Shown: positions 21,263-35,461 of the stretch, in pieces | Position numbering within the stretch: the first letter of the stretch is position 1 | Layout: every line of letters starts with the position of its first letter | Assembly: GCA_006384855.1 (NCBI GenBank) | Contig: VCJN01003567.1 | Coordinates: forward strand, 62,001-126,000 | Source of the DNA: Tetraselmis striata | Lineage: Eukaryota > Chlorophyta > Chlorodendrophyceae > Chlorodendrales > Chlorodendraceae | DNA: 64,000 nucleotides | Reading direction: 5' to 3' | Program-made: the position numbers and the translations under genes | Notes under the pieces: generated by a model | What the model was told of the DNA's origin: nothing | Databases searched by the model: none | The model's input: the letters and a program-made list of their open reading frames with translations, nothing else

Positions 21263-21956
21263 CTTGTTCCAGCAGGCAGTGCCTCTCGGCAACACCGTAC
21301 CCCGGGATGAACTCAAGGACCTAGTGCCGGACGCAGAGCTCTCCCTTCCGGCGTTCAACGTCGTGACCGGGAGCTATGATCCCCGGAGCTTGAAGTCCAC
21401 GCTGCTAGAGTTCAAGACTATGCGGTACGGGGTCAAGTACACTTCAGTGCCCCGGGCCACAGCTGTGGATCGGTTTGAGCGCTCCCTGTTGGGCGACATA
21501 CAAAGGGGGTTGGCTGCGCGGGACGCGGCGTGGCACAACACAGAGCCCGGACAGAAGGGTCCTCTTCGAGACATCCTGGATATGTCGGAGTACACGGGCA
21601 TGGTCTTCGGCACAGTGGGTGAGGTGAGCAAGGGGGTGCACCGCACAGTGCGTGGTATCGCATGCTTGGCTGCGGACCGGGGTGCCCTCTCATCGCGGGG
21701 CACTCGGTGCATCACCCGGGCTCACCAGGAGGCCTTGCTCGCAAGAGATTATCTCGGGGTCCTGAGCTTGGTGGCCGCTCGAGAGCGTGCTCGCTGCCTC
21801 ATCAGACGGCGCAGATTCGTCTCCCATCCCGTTGCTGAAGCTGCACAGCACGTCCGAGGATCACCCACACACACACGTGCTCGCGTGGCCCGGACTCTGA
21901 ACCGTGTGCGCATCACTCATCCATCCCGCCTTATGCGGGATGCGGGCCGCTTTTAG
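21190..21956 (+). CDS. Retroelement C-terminal nuclease-like domain (frameshifted)
   Basis: In the frame next to that of the RT the sequence continues as IADAFRDHCVHDLGIAVRRE. It then reaches VPDAELSLPAF and, about 25 residues on, LLEFKTM. A Pro-Asp followed by Glu-x-Lys fits the PD-(D/E)xK nuclease pattern, and such domains cut target DNA in R2-like and related non-LTR elements (known for those families; inferred here). The end is Arg-rich and stops at TAG 21954-21956. One extra base, or two missing, in CTATATATCGC at about 21188-21198 would account for the frame break; a sequencing slip in the TA run is equally possible. Confidence 0.6.
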
Positions 21957-21965
21957 GCGGCTTGC

Positions 21966-23556
21966 TGTGTTGATTTTCTAATTCTGGGGAACTGCCCTTT
22001 TTGTAATTCACACCAGTACAGGTAGTCGCAACAGTCGTATTTTTTTCCCAGCCCCGGGCCGGGACTAGCGACCCACGGGACAGGCAACATTTTACGCTCG
22101 TACAGGTATCCCGCTCCATCATCGTCACGCTACGCCTTTGCGGGCATTTCTCGATGATGTGTACGCACTGCAGGTCGTCGTACGTACAGCGGTGCCTTTC
22201 CACGTCAGCTTGAAGCGTGGCCAACCGCCGAATACCCCCAGCCAATCGTGCAGTGTGTTTGCTTCCACGCAAGCACCCGCCTCGGCGCCGTAGCCGTCAT
22301 CATCTAGCGACTTGACCTCGTACAGTACCTCACAATTTTCTAGCAAAACCAGCGAGACTCGCTGTATATGGGCACGGGGAACAGTCGCCCCTGCCCTGCC
22401 CTGGTGCTACTGGTGTGAATCTCAGAAGGCCACTAAGAAATCCAGTATATCTAGCGACTCATCCTTACCCCCTCCTGCTGATAAAAGCAGGACCAAAGAT
22501 CGACACAGATACCGCCGGTAGCAAGCCGCCTAAAAGCGGCACGCATCCGTGCTACTGATGTGGTACATCCGTGCTATTGGTGTGCATTGCAAGAAGGCCA
22601 GCAATAGATCCCTCGTTAAAAGCAGTACTAACTAAAAGATCAACAGAGCAAACCGCCCCAAAAGCAGTGTACTAAAACTACGACAGTACTGCTACTAACA
22701 GAACTAACGTCAACTGTGAAAGGTTGCCAGCAAAAGAGAGACATGAGCATGAAACCAAGGTCGAGCAGGAGGACATGGAGCCAAGAACCAAGAAGGAGCC
22801 AAGGGAACAAGGGCCAAGGGAATGTAATTAAAAACAGTACTGCTACTGGCACGGTACCGTACTGCTACCGTGCTGGCGGCCGGCCCACCGCCCGCCCGCA
22901 CCGGGCAGTTGTTCCTCAATTGCATTCACCGATCGAGCCGTTCTCACAAAGTCTTTCTCAGTCACCGACGAGACGCCCTGCGCATACAAGGCCCAGACGC
23001 ATCGCGGAAGCCTCGCTTCTCAGAAGAACAAGTCAGCGCAGTAGAACCTGCGACCAGCAGCACCCCAACGCACCTTGAATCGCACCCCTGTCCGCACCTT
23101 GAATAAAAACAAACCGGCGCCGCCGCCCCGTTTGCCCGATTATCAGCTATTCACCCCCTGCTGGCCCGCCACCTGGTCTATCGGGGTGCAGCAGCAAGGC
23201 GCGGGTCGAAATCCTACAAGCACCTCACCGAAGCAGCCTCTCAGCACAGTGCGTAGCGGCGCAGCAGTCTGTCAACGTTGCGCCAACGTCGCCAACGTCG
23301 CCGTTGCCGCTCTATTGGTCGGGCGGCGCAGCTCGCCGCGGGCCCGCAACGTGCTCAAGACCTTACGAGTACAGTACTGGTACCAGTATCCGCCGGGTAT
23401 CTCCTAGGGCCCAGCACGTGAGCCCCGTAGTCCTAGTCAGCAAATCGCATATATAATCGTGGGACGACGATCGCGCAACGCCCGGCCTGGAGCAGTCACC
23501 CGAGCACTCCGTCACTCTCCAGCGACTCATCTGCCAGCGGCGATACGCTGCCTTCA
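21966..23556. other. Spacer with retroelement 3'-end fragment
   Basis: A minus-strand copy of the element 3' hairpin (AAGCCGCCTAAAAGCGGC) lies at about 22523-22540. Two similar segments with TGCTACTGGTGTG or TGCTATTGGTGTG and AAGAAGGCC or AGAAGGCC occur at about 22405 and 22572. TAGCGACT occurs at 22305 and 22452. No supported gene. Confidence 0.45.
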
Positions 23557-24057
23557 ATGGCGTCGGCTCTTCGGCAGCCAGCCATGGCGCCGGTAAATAG
23601 GTCGTCTCGCGCAGGGCGCCGCGGACTCGGCGCCCCTCGTGTTCCGTCCCGCCCGTCCGCGGCCACCCCCAGCGGCCAGCCGTCGCAGTCGGGCGGTTCC
23701 ACCCAACGCGCGCGCAGCGCGTCGTCCTCAGCCAACGCGGCGTCCGTCGCCCCGTTGGAGCAGGTCGCCCCCAGCGGGCCCTACTGCACGGTGCCCCCAT
23801 TCGAACTGCGCCGGGCTCCATTTTTCCAGCGCCTGCTGTGCAGCGCCGGCATCGCGTGCCCGACTGGGTACTCGTACGAGGCGCCTCGGCAGTGGGCGGG
23901 GCGTGTCGCCTGGGCGACCCCGAGTGGGACCGGCTCGGGGCTGCCGGCGGAGGTGGAGCCGCTTGCCTACTTCACGGACGGCCCAGGCAGCGAAGTCGAG
24001 AAGGCGACGGCCAACGGGCCTCTGTCGTGGTGGCGGTACCAGGGCATTGGGCTGTAG
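23557..24057 (+). CDS. Hypothetical 166-residue protein, Ser/Pro/Ala-rich
   Basis: An ATG-started frame encodes a basic, Ser/Pro/Ala-rich first half and a more structured second half (FELRRAPFFQRLLCSAGIAC). Near the end, LAYFTDGPGSE resembles the first strand of an RNase H fold (FTDGS), but the rest of that domain is absent. It could be the beginning of a retroelement or plant-type RNase H fragment, a small real gene, or chance. I do not assign a function. Confidence 0.3.
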   Translation: MASALRQPAMAPVNRSSRAGRRGLGAPRVPSRPSAATPSGQPSQSGGSTQRARSASSSANAASVAPLEQVAPSGPYCTVPPFELRRAPFFQRLLCSAGIACPTGYSYEAPRQWAGRVAWATPSGTGSGLPAEVEPLAYFTDGPGSEVEKATANGPLSWWRYQGIGL

Positions 24058-25710
24058 GAAGGCGCAGTGCCGTATTGTACACTATCCGGCGCCTTTTGGT
24101 GTCAGCGCTCTCGACTAGCCTGAGCGCCTGACCTGCCTGGTCCTCAAGTTGGCGCTCTTTTGATTCGCAATCAGCTGTCCCCGCAAGTTGTCATTTCTGA
24201 AAGCTATTGATAGTAGTATCCAAGGGGTTTGGCCTATCTTTAGTGCGTTTTCGTGTAATCTATATAGCATGTTGCCAGGACTATGGGTGCAAAAAGTTCA
24301 CGTGCACAGCAGGACACTCGTGAAATGCAGAACGGCAGGCGCGGCATTTTCGTTTGGGCAATATGCAATGATTGATCAGTTAGTCGCTGCTGAATGACTG
24401 AATGTACTAGTCAGTCTGCCAGATGGGCCGAGACTGCATGCATGATTGACGCTTGCATGGGCAAACTGAAATCACCTTATGATATATCAGAATTATATAT
24501 ATATAGCGATTACCATGGAAAGCCTCTGAAATATGGCCATGTAGTCGCCATGTTTCCGACTATTCCTGCCTGTTACTAAAAATTAAACGCCGCCAGTCTG
24601 TCTGCCTGTCTGTCTGTCTGCCTGCCGTACCATTGATCTGGGCTCATGGGTCCCAACAATAATCATGCATTATTTTGCAGCACGGCGAGTTTTATTTGTT
24701 TGTTATGTATATTTTGTCCTTGCACATTTTGACAAATACTTTTCACACTGTTTGTTTCGACATTTATTGAGGTGAACTATATCCGGGATATCATATATTG
24801 TGTGCATGGCGGTGAGCCAGAATGGTATCAGTCGTCAGGCATTCATCTATATGTGTTACGCTTCTTCAGTGTTACCGCCTATGGGCGAATCGCAGCGAGC
24901 ATGACCCCCCCCCCCCCCCCCCCCCCAAAACTCCAGCTGTTGTACATCAGGAACACCCCAGCACGAAACAGATATACTGACACATTGCACCTGGGCTGCT
25001 AGGTCTGTAGGCAATGCTCATGGAGTAGACGCAGCTATCACCCGCATTCATTTCGGGGGAGTCACGAGTATGCTTTGCAACCACGAGGGTGCCACAGTAC
25101 TGACGATGCGCATGACTCTCCTCCCCTGAAACCTGGCAATAAATATGTCAGCGGCATGTCCAGTCGTTGCTGCATTTAGGGGGTACATGGTACACTACCC
25201 ACATGTTTCCGTGTGGGTAGTGGCGAATCCAATCTGCAATCTCGAATACGCTGGTAAGGAGAAAAAAATGTGATGAGTGCAGTATGAAGCTGGCGCAGGG
25301 CACAGGCTGCGGCGCGGGCAACGCAGGGGTGCGTTTTGAAGCAGATAGTGCCTGGTTGCGTCCGTGTGGGGCAGCGGGAGATGGAGGGGGTGAGTGAAGC
25401 GCAGTGGAGGCAGTGTACCATGGGCGCTTCTGCGTAGTCTACATGCTGCTGGCGTACTGATACAGGCGTGACCATGGCCGGCGAACTTGCATGCTTGGGG
25501 GGGCGGCCCATGCCATACTAGGTTTTAGGGAAAGGAAGGGGAAAGGGGGGTAATAGAAAGGGGGGGGGGGGGGGGGGGGGGGCATATGCGCCGGCAGCTT
25601 GGGTTTTGCCCGAGGTGCCTTTGGGCTGCTGCCAAGGGACAGAGCGGCGCGGCGGCTCAGCCAGGCCGCGGCATGCTGCTGCAGCACCCGTGCCGCTGTA
25701 CTCCGCCGCT
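24058..25710. other. Intergenic, no gene seen
   Basis: It contains a CTGT/CTGC microsatellite at about 24594-24626, and runs of C at 24905-24926 and of G at 25561-25582. No supported coding sequence. The last part is the 3' flank of Rab2. Confidence 0.4.
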
Positions 25711-28743
<3,033 letters not shown>

Positions 28744-29589
28744 GGTGCGCCGTTTTCTTGCGGCACGCCGATAGTCTCAAGCTAACAAGCTTCGTGAGAG
28801 GCGCTGGATGTCTGTGGCGCGTGCCGGTTCCCGCGGGAAAGGGGCTGGTGGTGGTGGCGGTGTGATTCGGCGGGCTGTAGGGCTGTCCTTGTGCTGTCCG
28901 TGATTCGGCGCGCTGCTGTGCGGTGCGTGCGGACGACGACGAAGCGGCCATCTGCGGTGCTGTGGTCCGCTCGACGTCTCGACCCGGATCCGCCCGCGCA
29001 CTTGCGAGCCTTCGGATCTTTATTGCTTTTAAACCCGTACTTGACCGCCCAGCATATCATCAGGGCCGCAAGCCGCATATTAAAACTTTTCTATTCCGGC
29101 ATAATTGCGCAGTATTCTTTTACGTGCAATAAATAGGGACTGCAAAAAACATTTATGGTGTAGTCTGCCGTGAAGTGAACTTTTTGGTTACAGGGAGAGC
29201 GTCCGGAGGCGTCTGCCGTGAAGTCGCTAGCTTGCAACGACGATTGCGCGCGCGGGGAACGAACTCCAGCGCCGTTTAATTCTAGCTGAGGCGGTTCCGC
29301 GGACGGCGCGGGATATCATCCGCGACATCTGCGCCATTCTCTGGACTTTGCGTGCATTCTCTGGACGCTCTCCCTGTAACCAAAAAGATAACATCTGCGC
29401 CAGCAGTAGCGACTAGTCATTCGCGCCCGGTGACGTCATAGTTCGACAGCACAGCAACCTTGCTGTTTGCCAGTCAGTCGGGGGAGCGCAGCTAGGGGTG
29501 TGACCTGCAGCTCTCGCCGCTGATCAGCCCTCGAGAACTGGATAACGGGCCGCGTAGCCTTCCACCCGAGTCGACAGCTGCTGGCGGCG
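28744..29589. promoter_or_regulatory. Divergent Rab2/PDCD2 intergenic region
   Basis: Rab2 (leftward) and PDCD2 (rightward) share this 846-bp region, which must hold both promoters. A MITE-like element occupies 29180-29387. No clear TATA box was identified, and no transcribed gene is supported inside. Confidence 0.4.
29180..29387. mobile_element. MITE-like element with perfect 25-bp terminal inverted repeats
   Basis: The left end, 29180-29204, begins CTTTTTGGTTACAGGGAGAG. The right end, 29363-29387, is its exact reverse complement over 25 bases. The 208-bp unit encodes nothing. I saw no clear target-site duplication. The right-end sequence recurs at several other places in the window, so this is a repeat family. 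A short non-autonomous DNA transposon is the likeliest identity. Confidence 0.65.
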
Positions 29590-32500
29590 ATGGCGGACTC
29601 GGCGGGCGAGGCGGAGCTCGGGCCGGCGGCGGCGGCGGCGGCGGGTGTCGACATGCAGCCGTCCGCCGACGGAAACAGCGGCCAGGAGGAGACGCCACAG
29701 GAAACAAGAAATGCGGAAGGCGTGGCGGGATCTGATTCCGATGGCCAGAAAGCTGCGAGCGATGGAGAGGGAGGGCGGCGGGAGGAGGAGGAGGCGGAGG
29801 CGGAGGTGGAGGAGGAGGAGGAAGAGGAGGAGGAGGAGGAGGTTCGCGCAACTCTGCCCCGCGTTGAATATAATTTGGGTAAAGGAAAACAAATGGCAAA
29901 ACAGATTCCACCAGGGCGGCAGTTTATGGGGCGCTAGCTATAGGAGTTTCATTCTAGGAGGCCTTGCGTACGGCGGCTATGACACGGTTGGGGCCTCCCT
30001 CGGTGGTTGAGGGATGCATGCCTGCGGGGCGCAGTGGATGCTGGGGTTTGTGGAGCCGGCGGAGGACGCGGCCGACCTGCTGCGGCACCGCTTCCCCAGC
30101 AAGCTCGGCGGGCGGCCGGCGTGGCTGGATCCGCTGCGGCTGCCCTCGCCCGAGCAGCTGACGTGCGGGGCTACCGGCCGCCCGCTGGACTTCCTACTGC
30201 AGGTGGGGGACAACACATCTGTGCCAACCTTATGCCAGTCAATGCCAGCGCAGCTCTTGTTTCTGCCTCTATGCATACCCAACACGCGTCCAGGCCACAT
30301 CACATGTCAAGAGAGCATTGCGTGCCCCCATGCCTGGGACCTCTGTGTCCTCCGAGTGCCAACGCACCGATAAGAACCTGTAACGCTTGCTATCTACAGG
30401 AACATTCGCCCCATGGGTTTGAACTGCATTAGACCCATGGCAGATAGAGCAGGTTCTTGTTCGCAGTATTATTATTAAAGCGTCGGCACCGGAATCCCAA
30501 TGACGCCCTCTGAGTTCCGCCATCCGGGCGTGTCCTGTCGCAGGTGTATGCGCCCGTGGAGACAAATGCGGCAGCCTTCCACCGGACGCTCTTTGTGTTC
30601 ACCACCCCCGAGGTGAGGGCCGCCAGGGGCGATTTGCGCCAGGTTGCCCCGTGGCGCTCCATCAGCTGGGTGGGCATGCTGACTGAGAAGAGGGGGCAGG
30701 AGGGTGGGGTGGCATAATTAGTTTTGCATGCAGCGGTGCGTCTTCCGGCATTGCAACTGCTGATGAGATGGCTGCGGCCGACTGCGTCCCTGCTACCTCC
30801 GACGCAGGGCGACAGCGTGCACAAGCCGGGCGCGGTGCGCGTGCTCCGGTGCCAGCTGCCGCGGGAGAACAGCTTCTACGCGTCGGAGCCGGCCGAGCCC
30901 GGCGACCTCGCGCCTCCCTCGCTGCCGGTGCGGCCATGCAGCCCGCCCGCCCACCCTTGATTGACCGCCAGAAAGGGAGGGGGGGTGTCGGGGAGCGATG
31001 TCTGAGGGCGCCTGATTTGGTGCGTGTGGGGGTCCACAGGTGGAGGAGATGGCGCGCCTGCAGAAGCGGGACCGCTGGCGCTCCGCGGAGGCAGAGGTGG
31101 CGGTGGCCGCGGGGGATGCCCCGGCGGGTACGAGCTGCTGCTTTACTCGCAATCTGCTGTAACATGTGCTGCATACTGGTGGGATAAGGGGACCGGGACA
31201 GGGACAGGGGTACGGGAATGAGTGTCTTTGAGCGGCATTGCGGGAATGAGCGGCACTGAATGATGTGGCATGGCATGGTATTGCATGACTGTAGCTGTGG
31301 GTGTGTCGCCTCATTTTAGTGGTTGCAAACTGCTCCTCTCCCTCTCTCTGCCGCTATGTACATGCATATAAGATGGCAGGATGTGGCATGGCATGGCATG
31401 GCATGGCATGGCATGGCATGGAATTGCATGACTGTGGCTGTGGGTGATGCCTTTTGTCGCCCCGATGCAGCGGCTGCAATGCGCCCCTCTCCCTCTCTCC
31501 ATGTATATATATAATATACATATAAGCACACACATGGAAAGTATTCTTTGGGCTCTTGCAAATATATGTGATTTGACCCCCCCCCCCCCCCCCCCCGGGG
31601 TAGGGAGCGCCCAGGGTGGATTGGGGAACACTCTGTTTTTCAGTATATACCGCAGATATAGCAGGGCAGCACTACTGATTGTGTTTGTGGCATGGGATAA
31701 CGGCAATGGAGCAAGTATATGCAGAGACACGTCCGCATGCTACGCTGTTCATCCTGATAGAACCGGTGCTGGGGGTGGAGGGGGGGGGGGGGGGTGGCGA
31801 AGGAGGCTGCTGGCCCGAGGCATGGGATGTTCCCCGCCGTGACGCGCTCTCCCACGTGCGCAGAGCTGGAGAGCGTGCCCATGTGGCCGGAGCGCGAGAT
31901 CGTCGTGGAGCCCGAGGCGGATGCTGTCGCGGGTGCGACGCAGGATGGCATTGACGAGGAGGTCAAGCGGTGCGCCTGCCGCTGGGAGAGGGGAGGGGCG
32001 TCGTGCTTGATGGGTTTAGCCCGGCAGGCTGGTGGAGGCAAAGGGGGCGGGGGGGGGGGGGGGGGGGGGGTGATGAAGGTTGGGGTTGGGAGGGAGGGCG
32101 TTTTTGGTATCAGACAGGTTTGACCCCTCTCTTCTGAGAACGGGTGGGAATTACTCACATAGGAAAGTAACCATGACGAGCAGCGGCGATGGTGCCGAGC
32201 GCGTCCACCTCACCTAAGCTCAAGAGTTGACCACTGCGAGAGGGCGCTTCACTGCGGGAGCCCGGAAGGCATGTACTGCGACTCGACTTCGGGTGTTGAG
32301 GTTTAAAACACCCCCAACGGGGACCCCCCAGCTCCAATTCCTTGCCGTGCGCATCGCTACCCGAAAACGTCCCGACTGCAAAGCCAGTGCAAAAACTGAT
32401 GGAGCTGTCAAGATATCGTTGAGCTGTCCAAAATTTGATCAAAATATTAACGATCACTGCATAAGACTGAGATAAGGCGTACCTTTCCTAAGAAAACTCG

Positions 32501-33377
32501 ACATTGGAAATGAGGGTTTTTTGTACGGTCTTAGAAACCCTAAAACCCTTTCAACGCCGTGGGTTTTTTGTAGAATGCGAACCGTGGAAAAGTGGTATTT
32601 TCAAAAGTAGTGGAATTATCGTTAGCCGCTAGCCACTGGCCGTATTCATTGGGCAAGGGGGGAAGAGGGGGGGGGGGGGGGGGGGCAGTCTTAACCAAAC
32701 AACGAAGAATAATGGGATGAGGGGGCTGTTCGCTCCCTTTTCTGGCTGCCTCGCTGAGGTCGGCGCTGGCTGCGCAGGCTGATGCGACAGTACAAGGCGC
32801 AGAAGGACGCGGGCGAGGCGCTCACGGAGGAGGAGCTGCCTGCGGAAATCATGGACACTGTGGAGGCGAGCGTCACGGACGACCGGCAGCGCTTTGCGGT
32901 GCGCCAACCCCCCTTGACCCCCCCCCCCCCCCCCCCCCCCCCCCCGGGTCCCACCTGTTCCCCCCCCCCACCACCTCCCAACCGCCACCACCACCAATAA
33001 CAACAAAACAGCGCACCGAGGCATGGTGGATCTGGAAGCGGCAGTCATGCAGTTGCATGAGCCGGCTGGCTGGGCCGGCGAACACGTAGCGGGCGTTGTC
33101 TGATCGGATTTAACGAGTGACGGGTGCGAGCATCGGGTGGACAAAGAGGGCAGACGTCCAGGGGGCGGGTTGGGGGGGTAGCTGCGTCTCGGGCTACTGC
33201 AGCTGGCGCTCGCTACGCGCCCGAGTATGCCTTAGCTTTGCCGCGTGCCAGTGCCCATGCGCTCTGGCAGCTGGCGCCTGAACCGCGGAGGAGGCCTGGG
33301 GGCCAACTAGGGGGGGGGGGGGGGAGGCTGTGCTGTAAACAGAGTTTGGGTCTCCGCGTTATGACTGTATCCAGGGA

Positions 33378-33411
<34 letters not shown>

Positions 33412-35461
33412 GGCGCTGAAACCACTGTAACCCAATTCTCTGGTGGGCCAACAAGGGGGGTGGGGGGGGGGGGGGGGCTGTGCACAGCCGCCGTAATGTA
33501 AACTTTGGGTCCGCACGTCATGCAAGCGTCGGCCACTGCCCCCCCCCCCCCCCCCCCCCACCTCAAGCCCCTGCGCCAAAAGAGGGGAACCCTATAGTAA
33601 AATGATGCCCCCAATGATGCAGCGCAAACCCGCCTGGGAGGTACTGCTGAGATTGCGATTCGCAGCCGATCATTATCTTGGCCCCCGAGCGGCCCTTTTC
33701 ACAGCTTCCGTGCGCAGACTGGCGGCCGCTCCTGTGGCGTGAGGGTGGATCGGGAGAGCGCAGGTTGCTCGGGGCGGCGGAGGGGAGCCGCAGGGGCAGG
33801 GGCGGGTCTGTGATGTGGGCAGCCACCTGCAGCTGCGGCGCATCTGAGAGGTCGGGTGGGGGGGGGGGGGGGGGCGACTTGGCGCACTTGGCGCGCCGCT
33901 GCAAATGCCGCCCTGCCCTGCCATGCGTCCACCTGACCCCCCCCCCCCCCCTCCCCCCGACCTCGCAACCCCCCCCCTGCTGGCTCTGCTCCGACTCCCG
34001 CGCAGGCGTTCACGGCGCGCGTGGCCGCGGCGCCGGAGCAGGTGCTGCGCTACTGCTTTGAGGAGGGCGCCCGCCCGCTGTGGCCGCAGGCCGGCAGAGT
34101 CCCGCGCCCCGCAGACATCCCGCCCTGCCGCGCGTGTGGCGGCCCCCGCCGCTTTGAGTTTCAGGTGCCGGGCCTGCGCGGGCACCTACCCCCAAAGGCT
34201 GTCTGTCTTGTCTCCCCCTTCGGGCCTCTGGCAGAGGTGTGCGTGTGCCTGCAGAGGTAGATGTAGATGGTAAATGTATGTATTTGCCTGCGTATGGGTG
34301 TTGATGTGCATAGCATGATCTCGTTGGGTTAGCGCAGCATGGTCTGAACCTCCCCCCCCCCCCCGCTGGCCACTGCCGAAGAGAGGGGAAATTATGCAAT
34401 GACAGTTGAACCTTCAAACCAGATCAAAATGAACCAAGGATAGGTAACGTGAGGTGGCCACCCCATCACGGCACATTGTTGAGGCGTTGCCCCAATAAAT
34501 AAACAAAGTAGTGTTTCCAATGGATGAAGCAAGTGGTGCGTACACTGTGTTGTGATGAGTGTCTTTATCTGGGATGAGATGGGGTTGGCGATCATTCCCA
34601 TTTCCGTTGTGTTTGTTTTCTTGCGGGGAATGGGAAGAGCCCCCCCCCCCCCCCCCCCCCCCTCCAGCTCACGTGCCCCCGCCCCCTGCACCGCCCTCAT
34701 TGTTGCTGCGCCGCCGCAGATCCTGCCCCAGCTGCTGCACTTCCTCAACATAGACATCGACGCGGACGCGGAGCGCGTCGACACGTCGCTCGACTGGTGC
34801 GTAGCCGGCTCCCGCCAGCGCGTAGAGGAACCGCCGAACGTGCGTGGTGGTTCCAGAGCGCAAGTGAACACGCGCGGGCGGATAGATCCGAAACCTCGAC
34901 ACTGCTGTTTCGTTCCGAAGGCTCTGTCGATCTCATGTGCCGATCTCATGTTGTACGTAACATATAATCTGGAGTAGCCTCCGTGTCACCGTTTGATGCT
35001 CGCAACGCCGACTATTACCTCGGGCATGGGGCTGTACTCAGGCACCCACGTGTGGAAAAGGGTGATGTCCCTTAGCCCCCCCCCCCCCCCCCCCCCTTAC
35101 GAGTCCCACGGGCGTGGCGCGTAACGATGCTCTTATAAATCACTGTAGGTATGATCCCGGTTGGTCAGGGCGGACGAACAACCTGAACAGTAGGACCCAC
35201 CTTTCTGTGATGATATGTGTACGCGCGAGTCAGCTCCCGGATATGGCGAGGCGGCGGAGGGATCCGCACTTGCCCATTGGCGCTCTCACTTTTGACCCCC
35301 CCCCCCCCCCCCCCCGCCCTGCCCCGCCCCGCCCGGGTGTGTCGGGCCGCAGGAGCACCATCGCCATCTACAGCTGCCGAGACAGCTGCAGCCAGGCAGC
35401 GCCCGCGGAGGAGGGCGGCAGTGCGTACGTGGAGGAGTTTGCGTGGGTGCAGCCCGCGTGA
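29590..35461 (+). CDS. PDCD2: PDCD2/TSR4-like ribosome assembly protein
   Basis: PDCD2/TSR4 proteins act as chaperones for ribosomal protein uS5 in 40S assembly. Exons 30035-30202, 30544-30612, 30808-30927, 31040-31127, 31864-31969, 32778-32898, 34006-34164, 34720-34796 and 35353-35461 join in phase. Family hallmarks are MLGFVEPAEDAADLLRHRFP, then SKLGGRPAWLDP; VYAPVETNAAAFHRTLFVF; CQLPRENSFYA; and the C-terminal domain with VLRYC, DIPPCRACGGPRRFEFQ, LPQLLHFLNIDID and YVEEFAWVQ. A first exon, 29590 to about 29841, would add an acidic N-terminus ending in a poly-Glu run, giving about 422 residues. Its donor is uncertain (GTTCGC at 29842, or GTAAAG further on), so the start is the least sure part. 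No MYND zinc finger is visible, as in PDCD2L. Confidence 0.9.
31250..31480 (+). repeat. Imperfect tandem duplication with GGCAT microsatellite
   Basis: Within PDCD2 intron 5, a segment beginning TTGCATGACTGTAGCTGTGG near 31281 recurs near 31423. The second copy is preceded by about eight GGCAT units (31384-31421). Both continue into a CCCTCTC-rich stretch. Confidence 0.7.

Larger units (their letters stand above)
18380..21965 (+). mobile_element. Non-LTR-type retroelement with RT and PD-(D/E)xK-like nuclease
   Basis: One long frame with reverse transcriptase motifs is followed, after a single frameshift, by a nuclease-like frame. There is no integrase, protease or LTR. The 3' end carries the hairpin GCCGC-TTTTAG-GCGGC at about 21947-21962, in which the TAG is the stop codon. 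The hairpin and flanking GCGGGATGCGGGCC sequence recur on the minus strand at 22522-22548 and 46321-46380, which marks the conserved 3' terminus. The 5' boundary is not resolved. Confidence 0.75.

Noticed and set aside
29492-29911. Minus-strand poly-Pro/poly-Leu frames
   Set aside because: They are the complement of the poly-Glu first exon of PDCD2.
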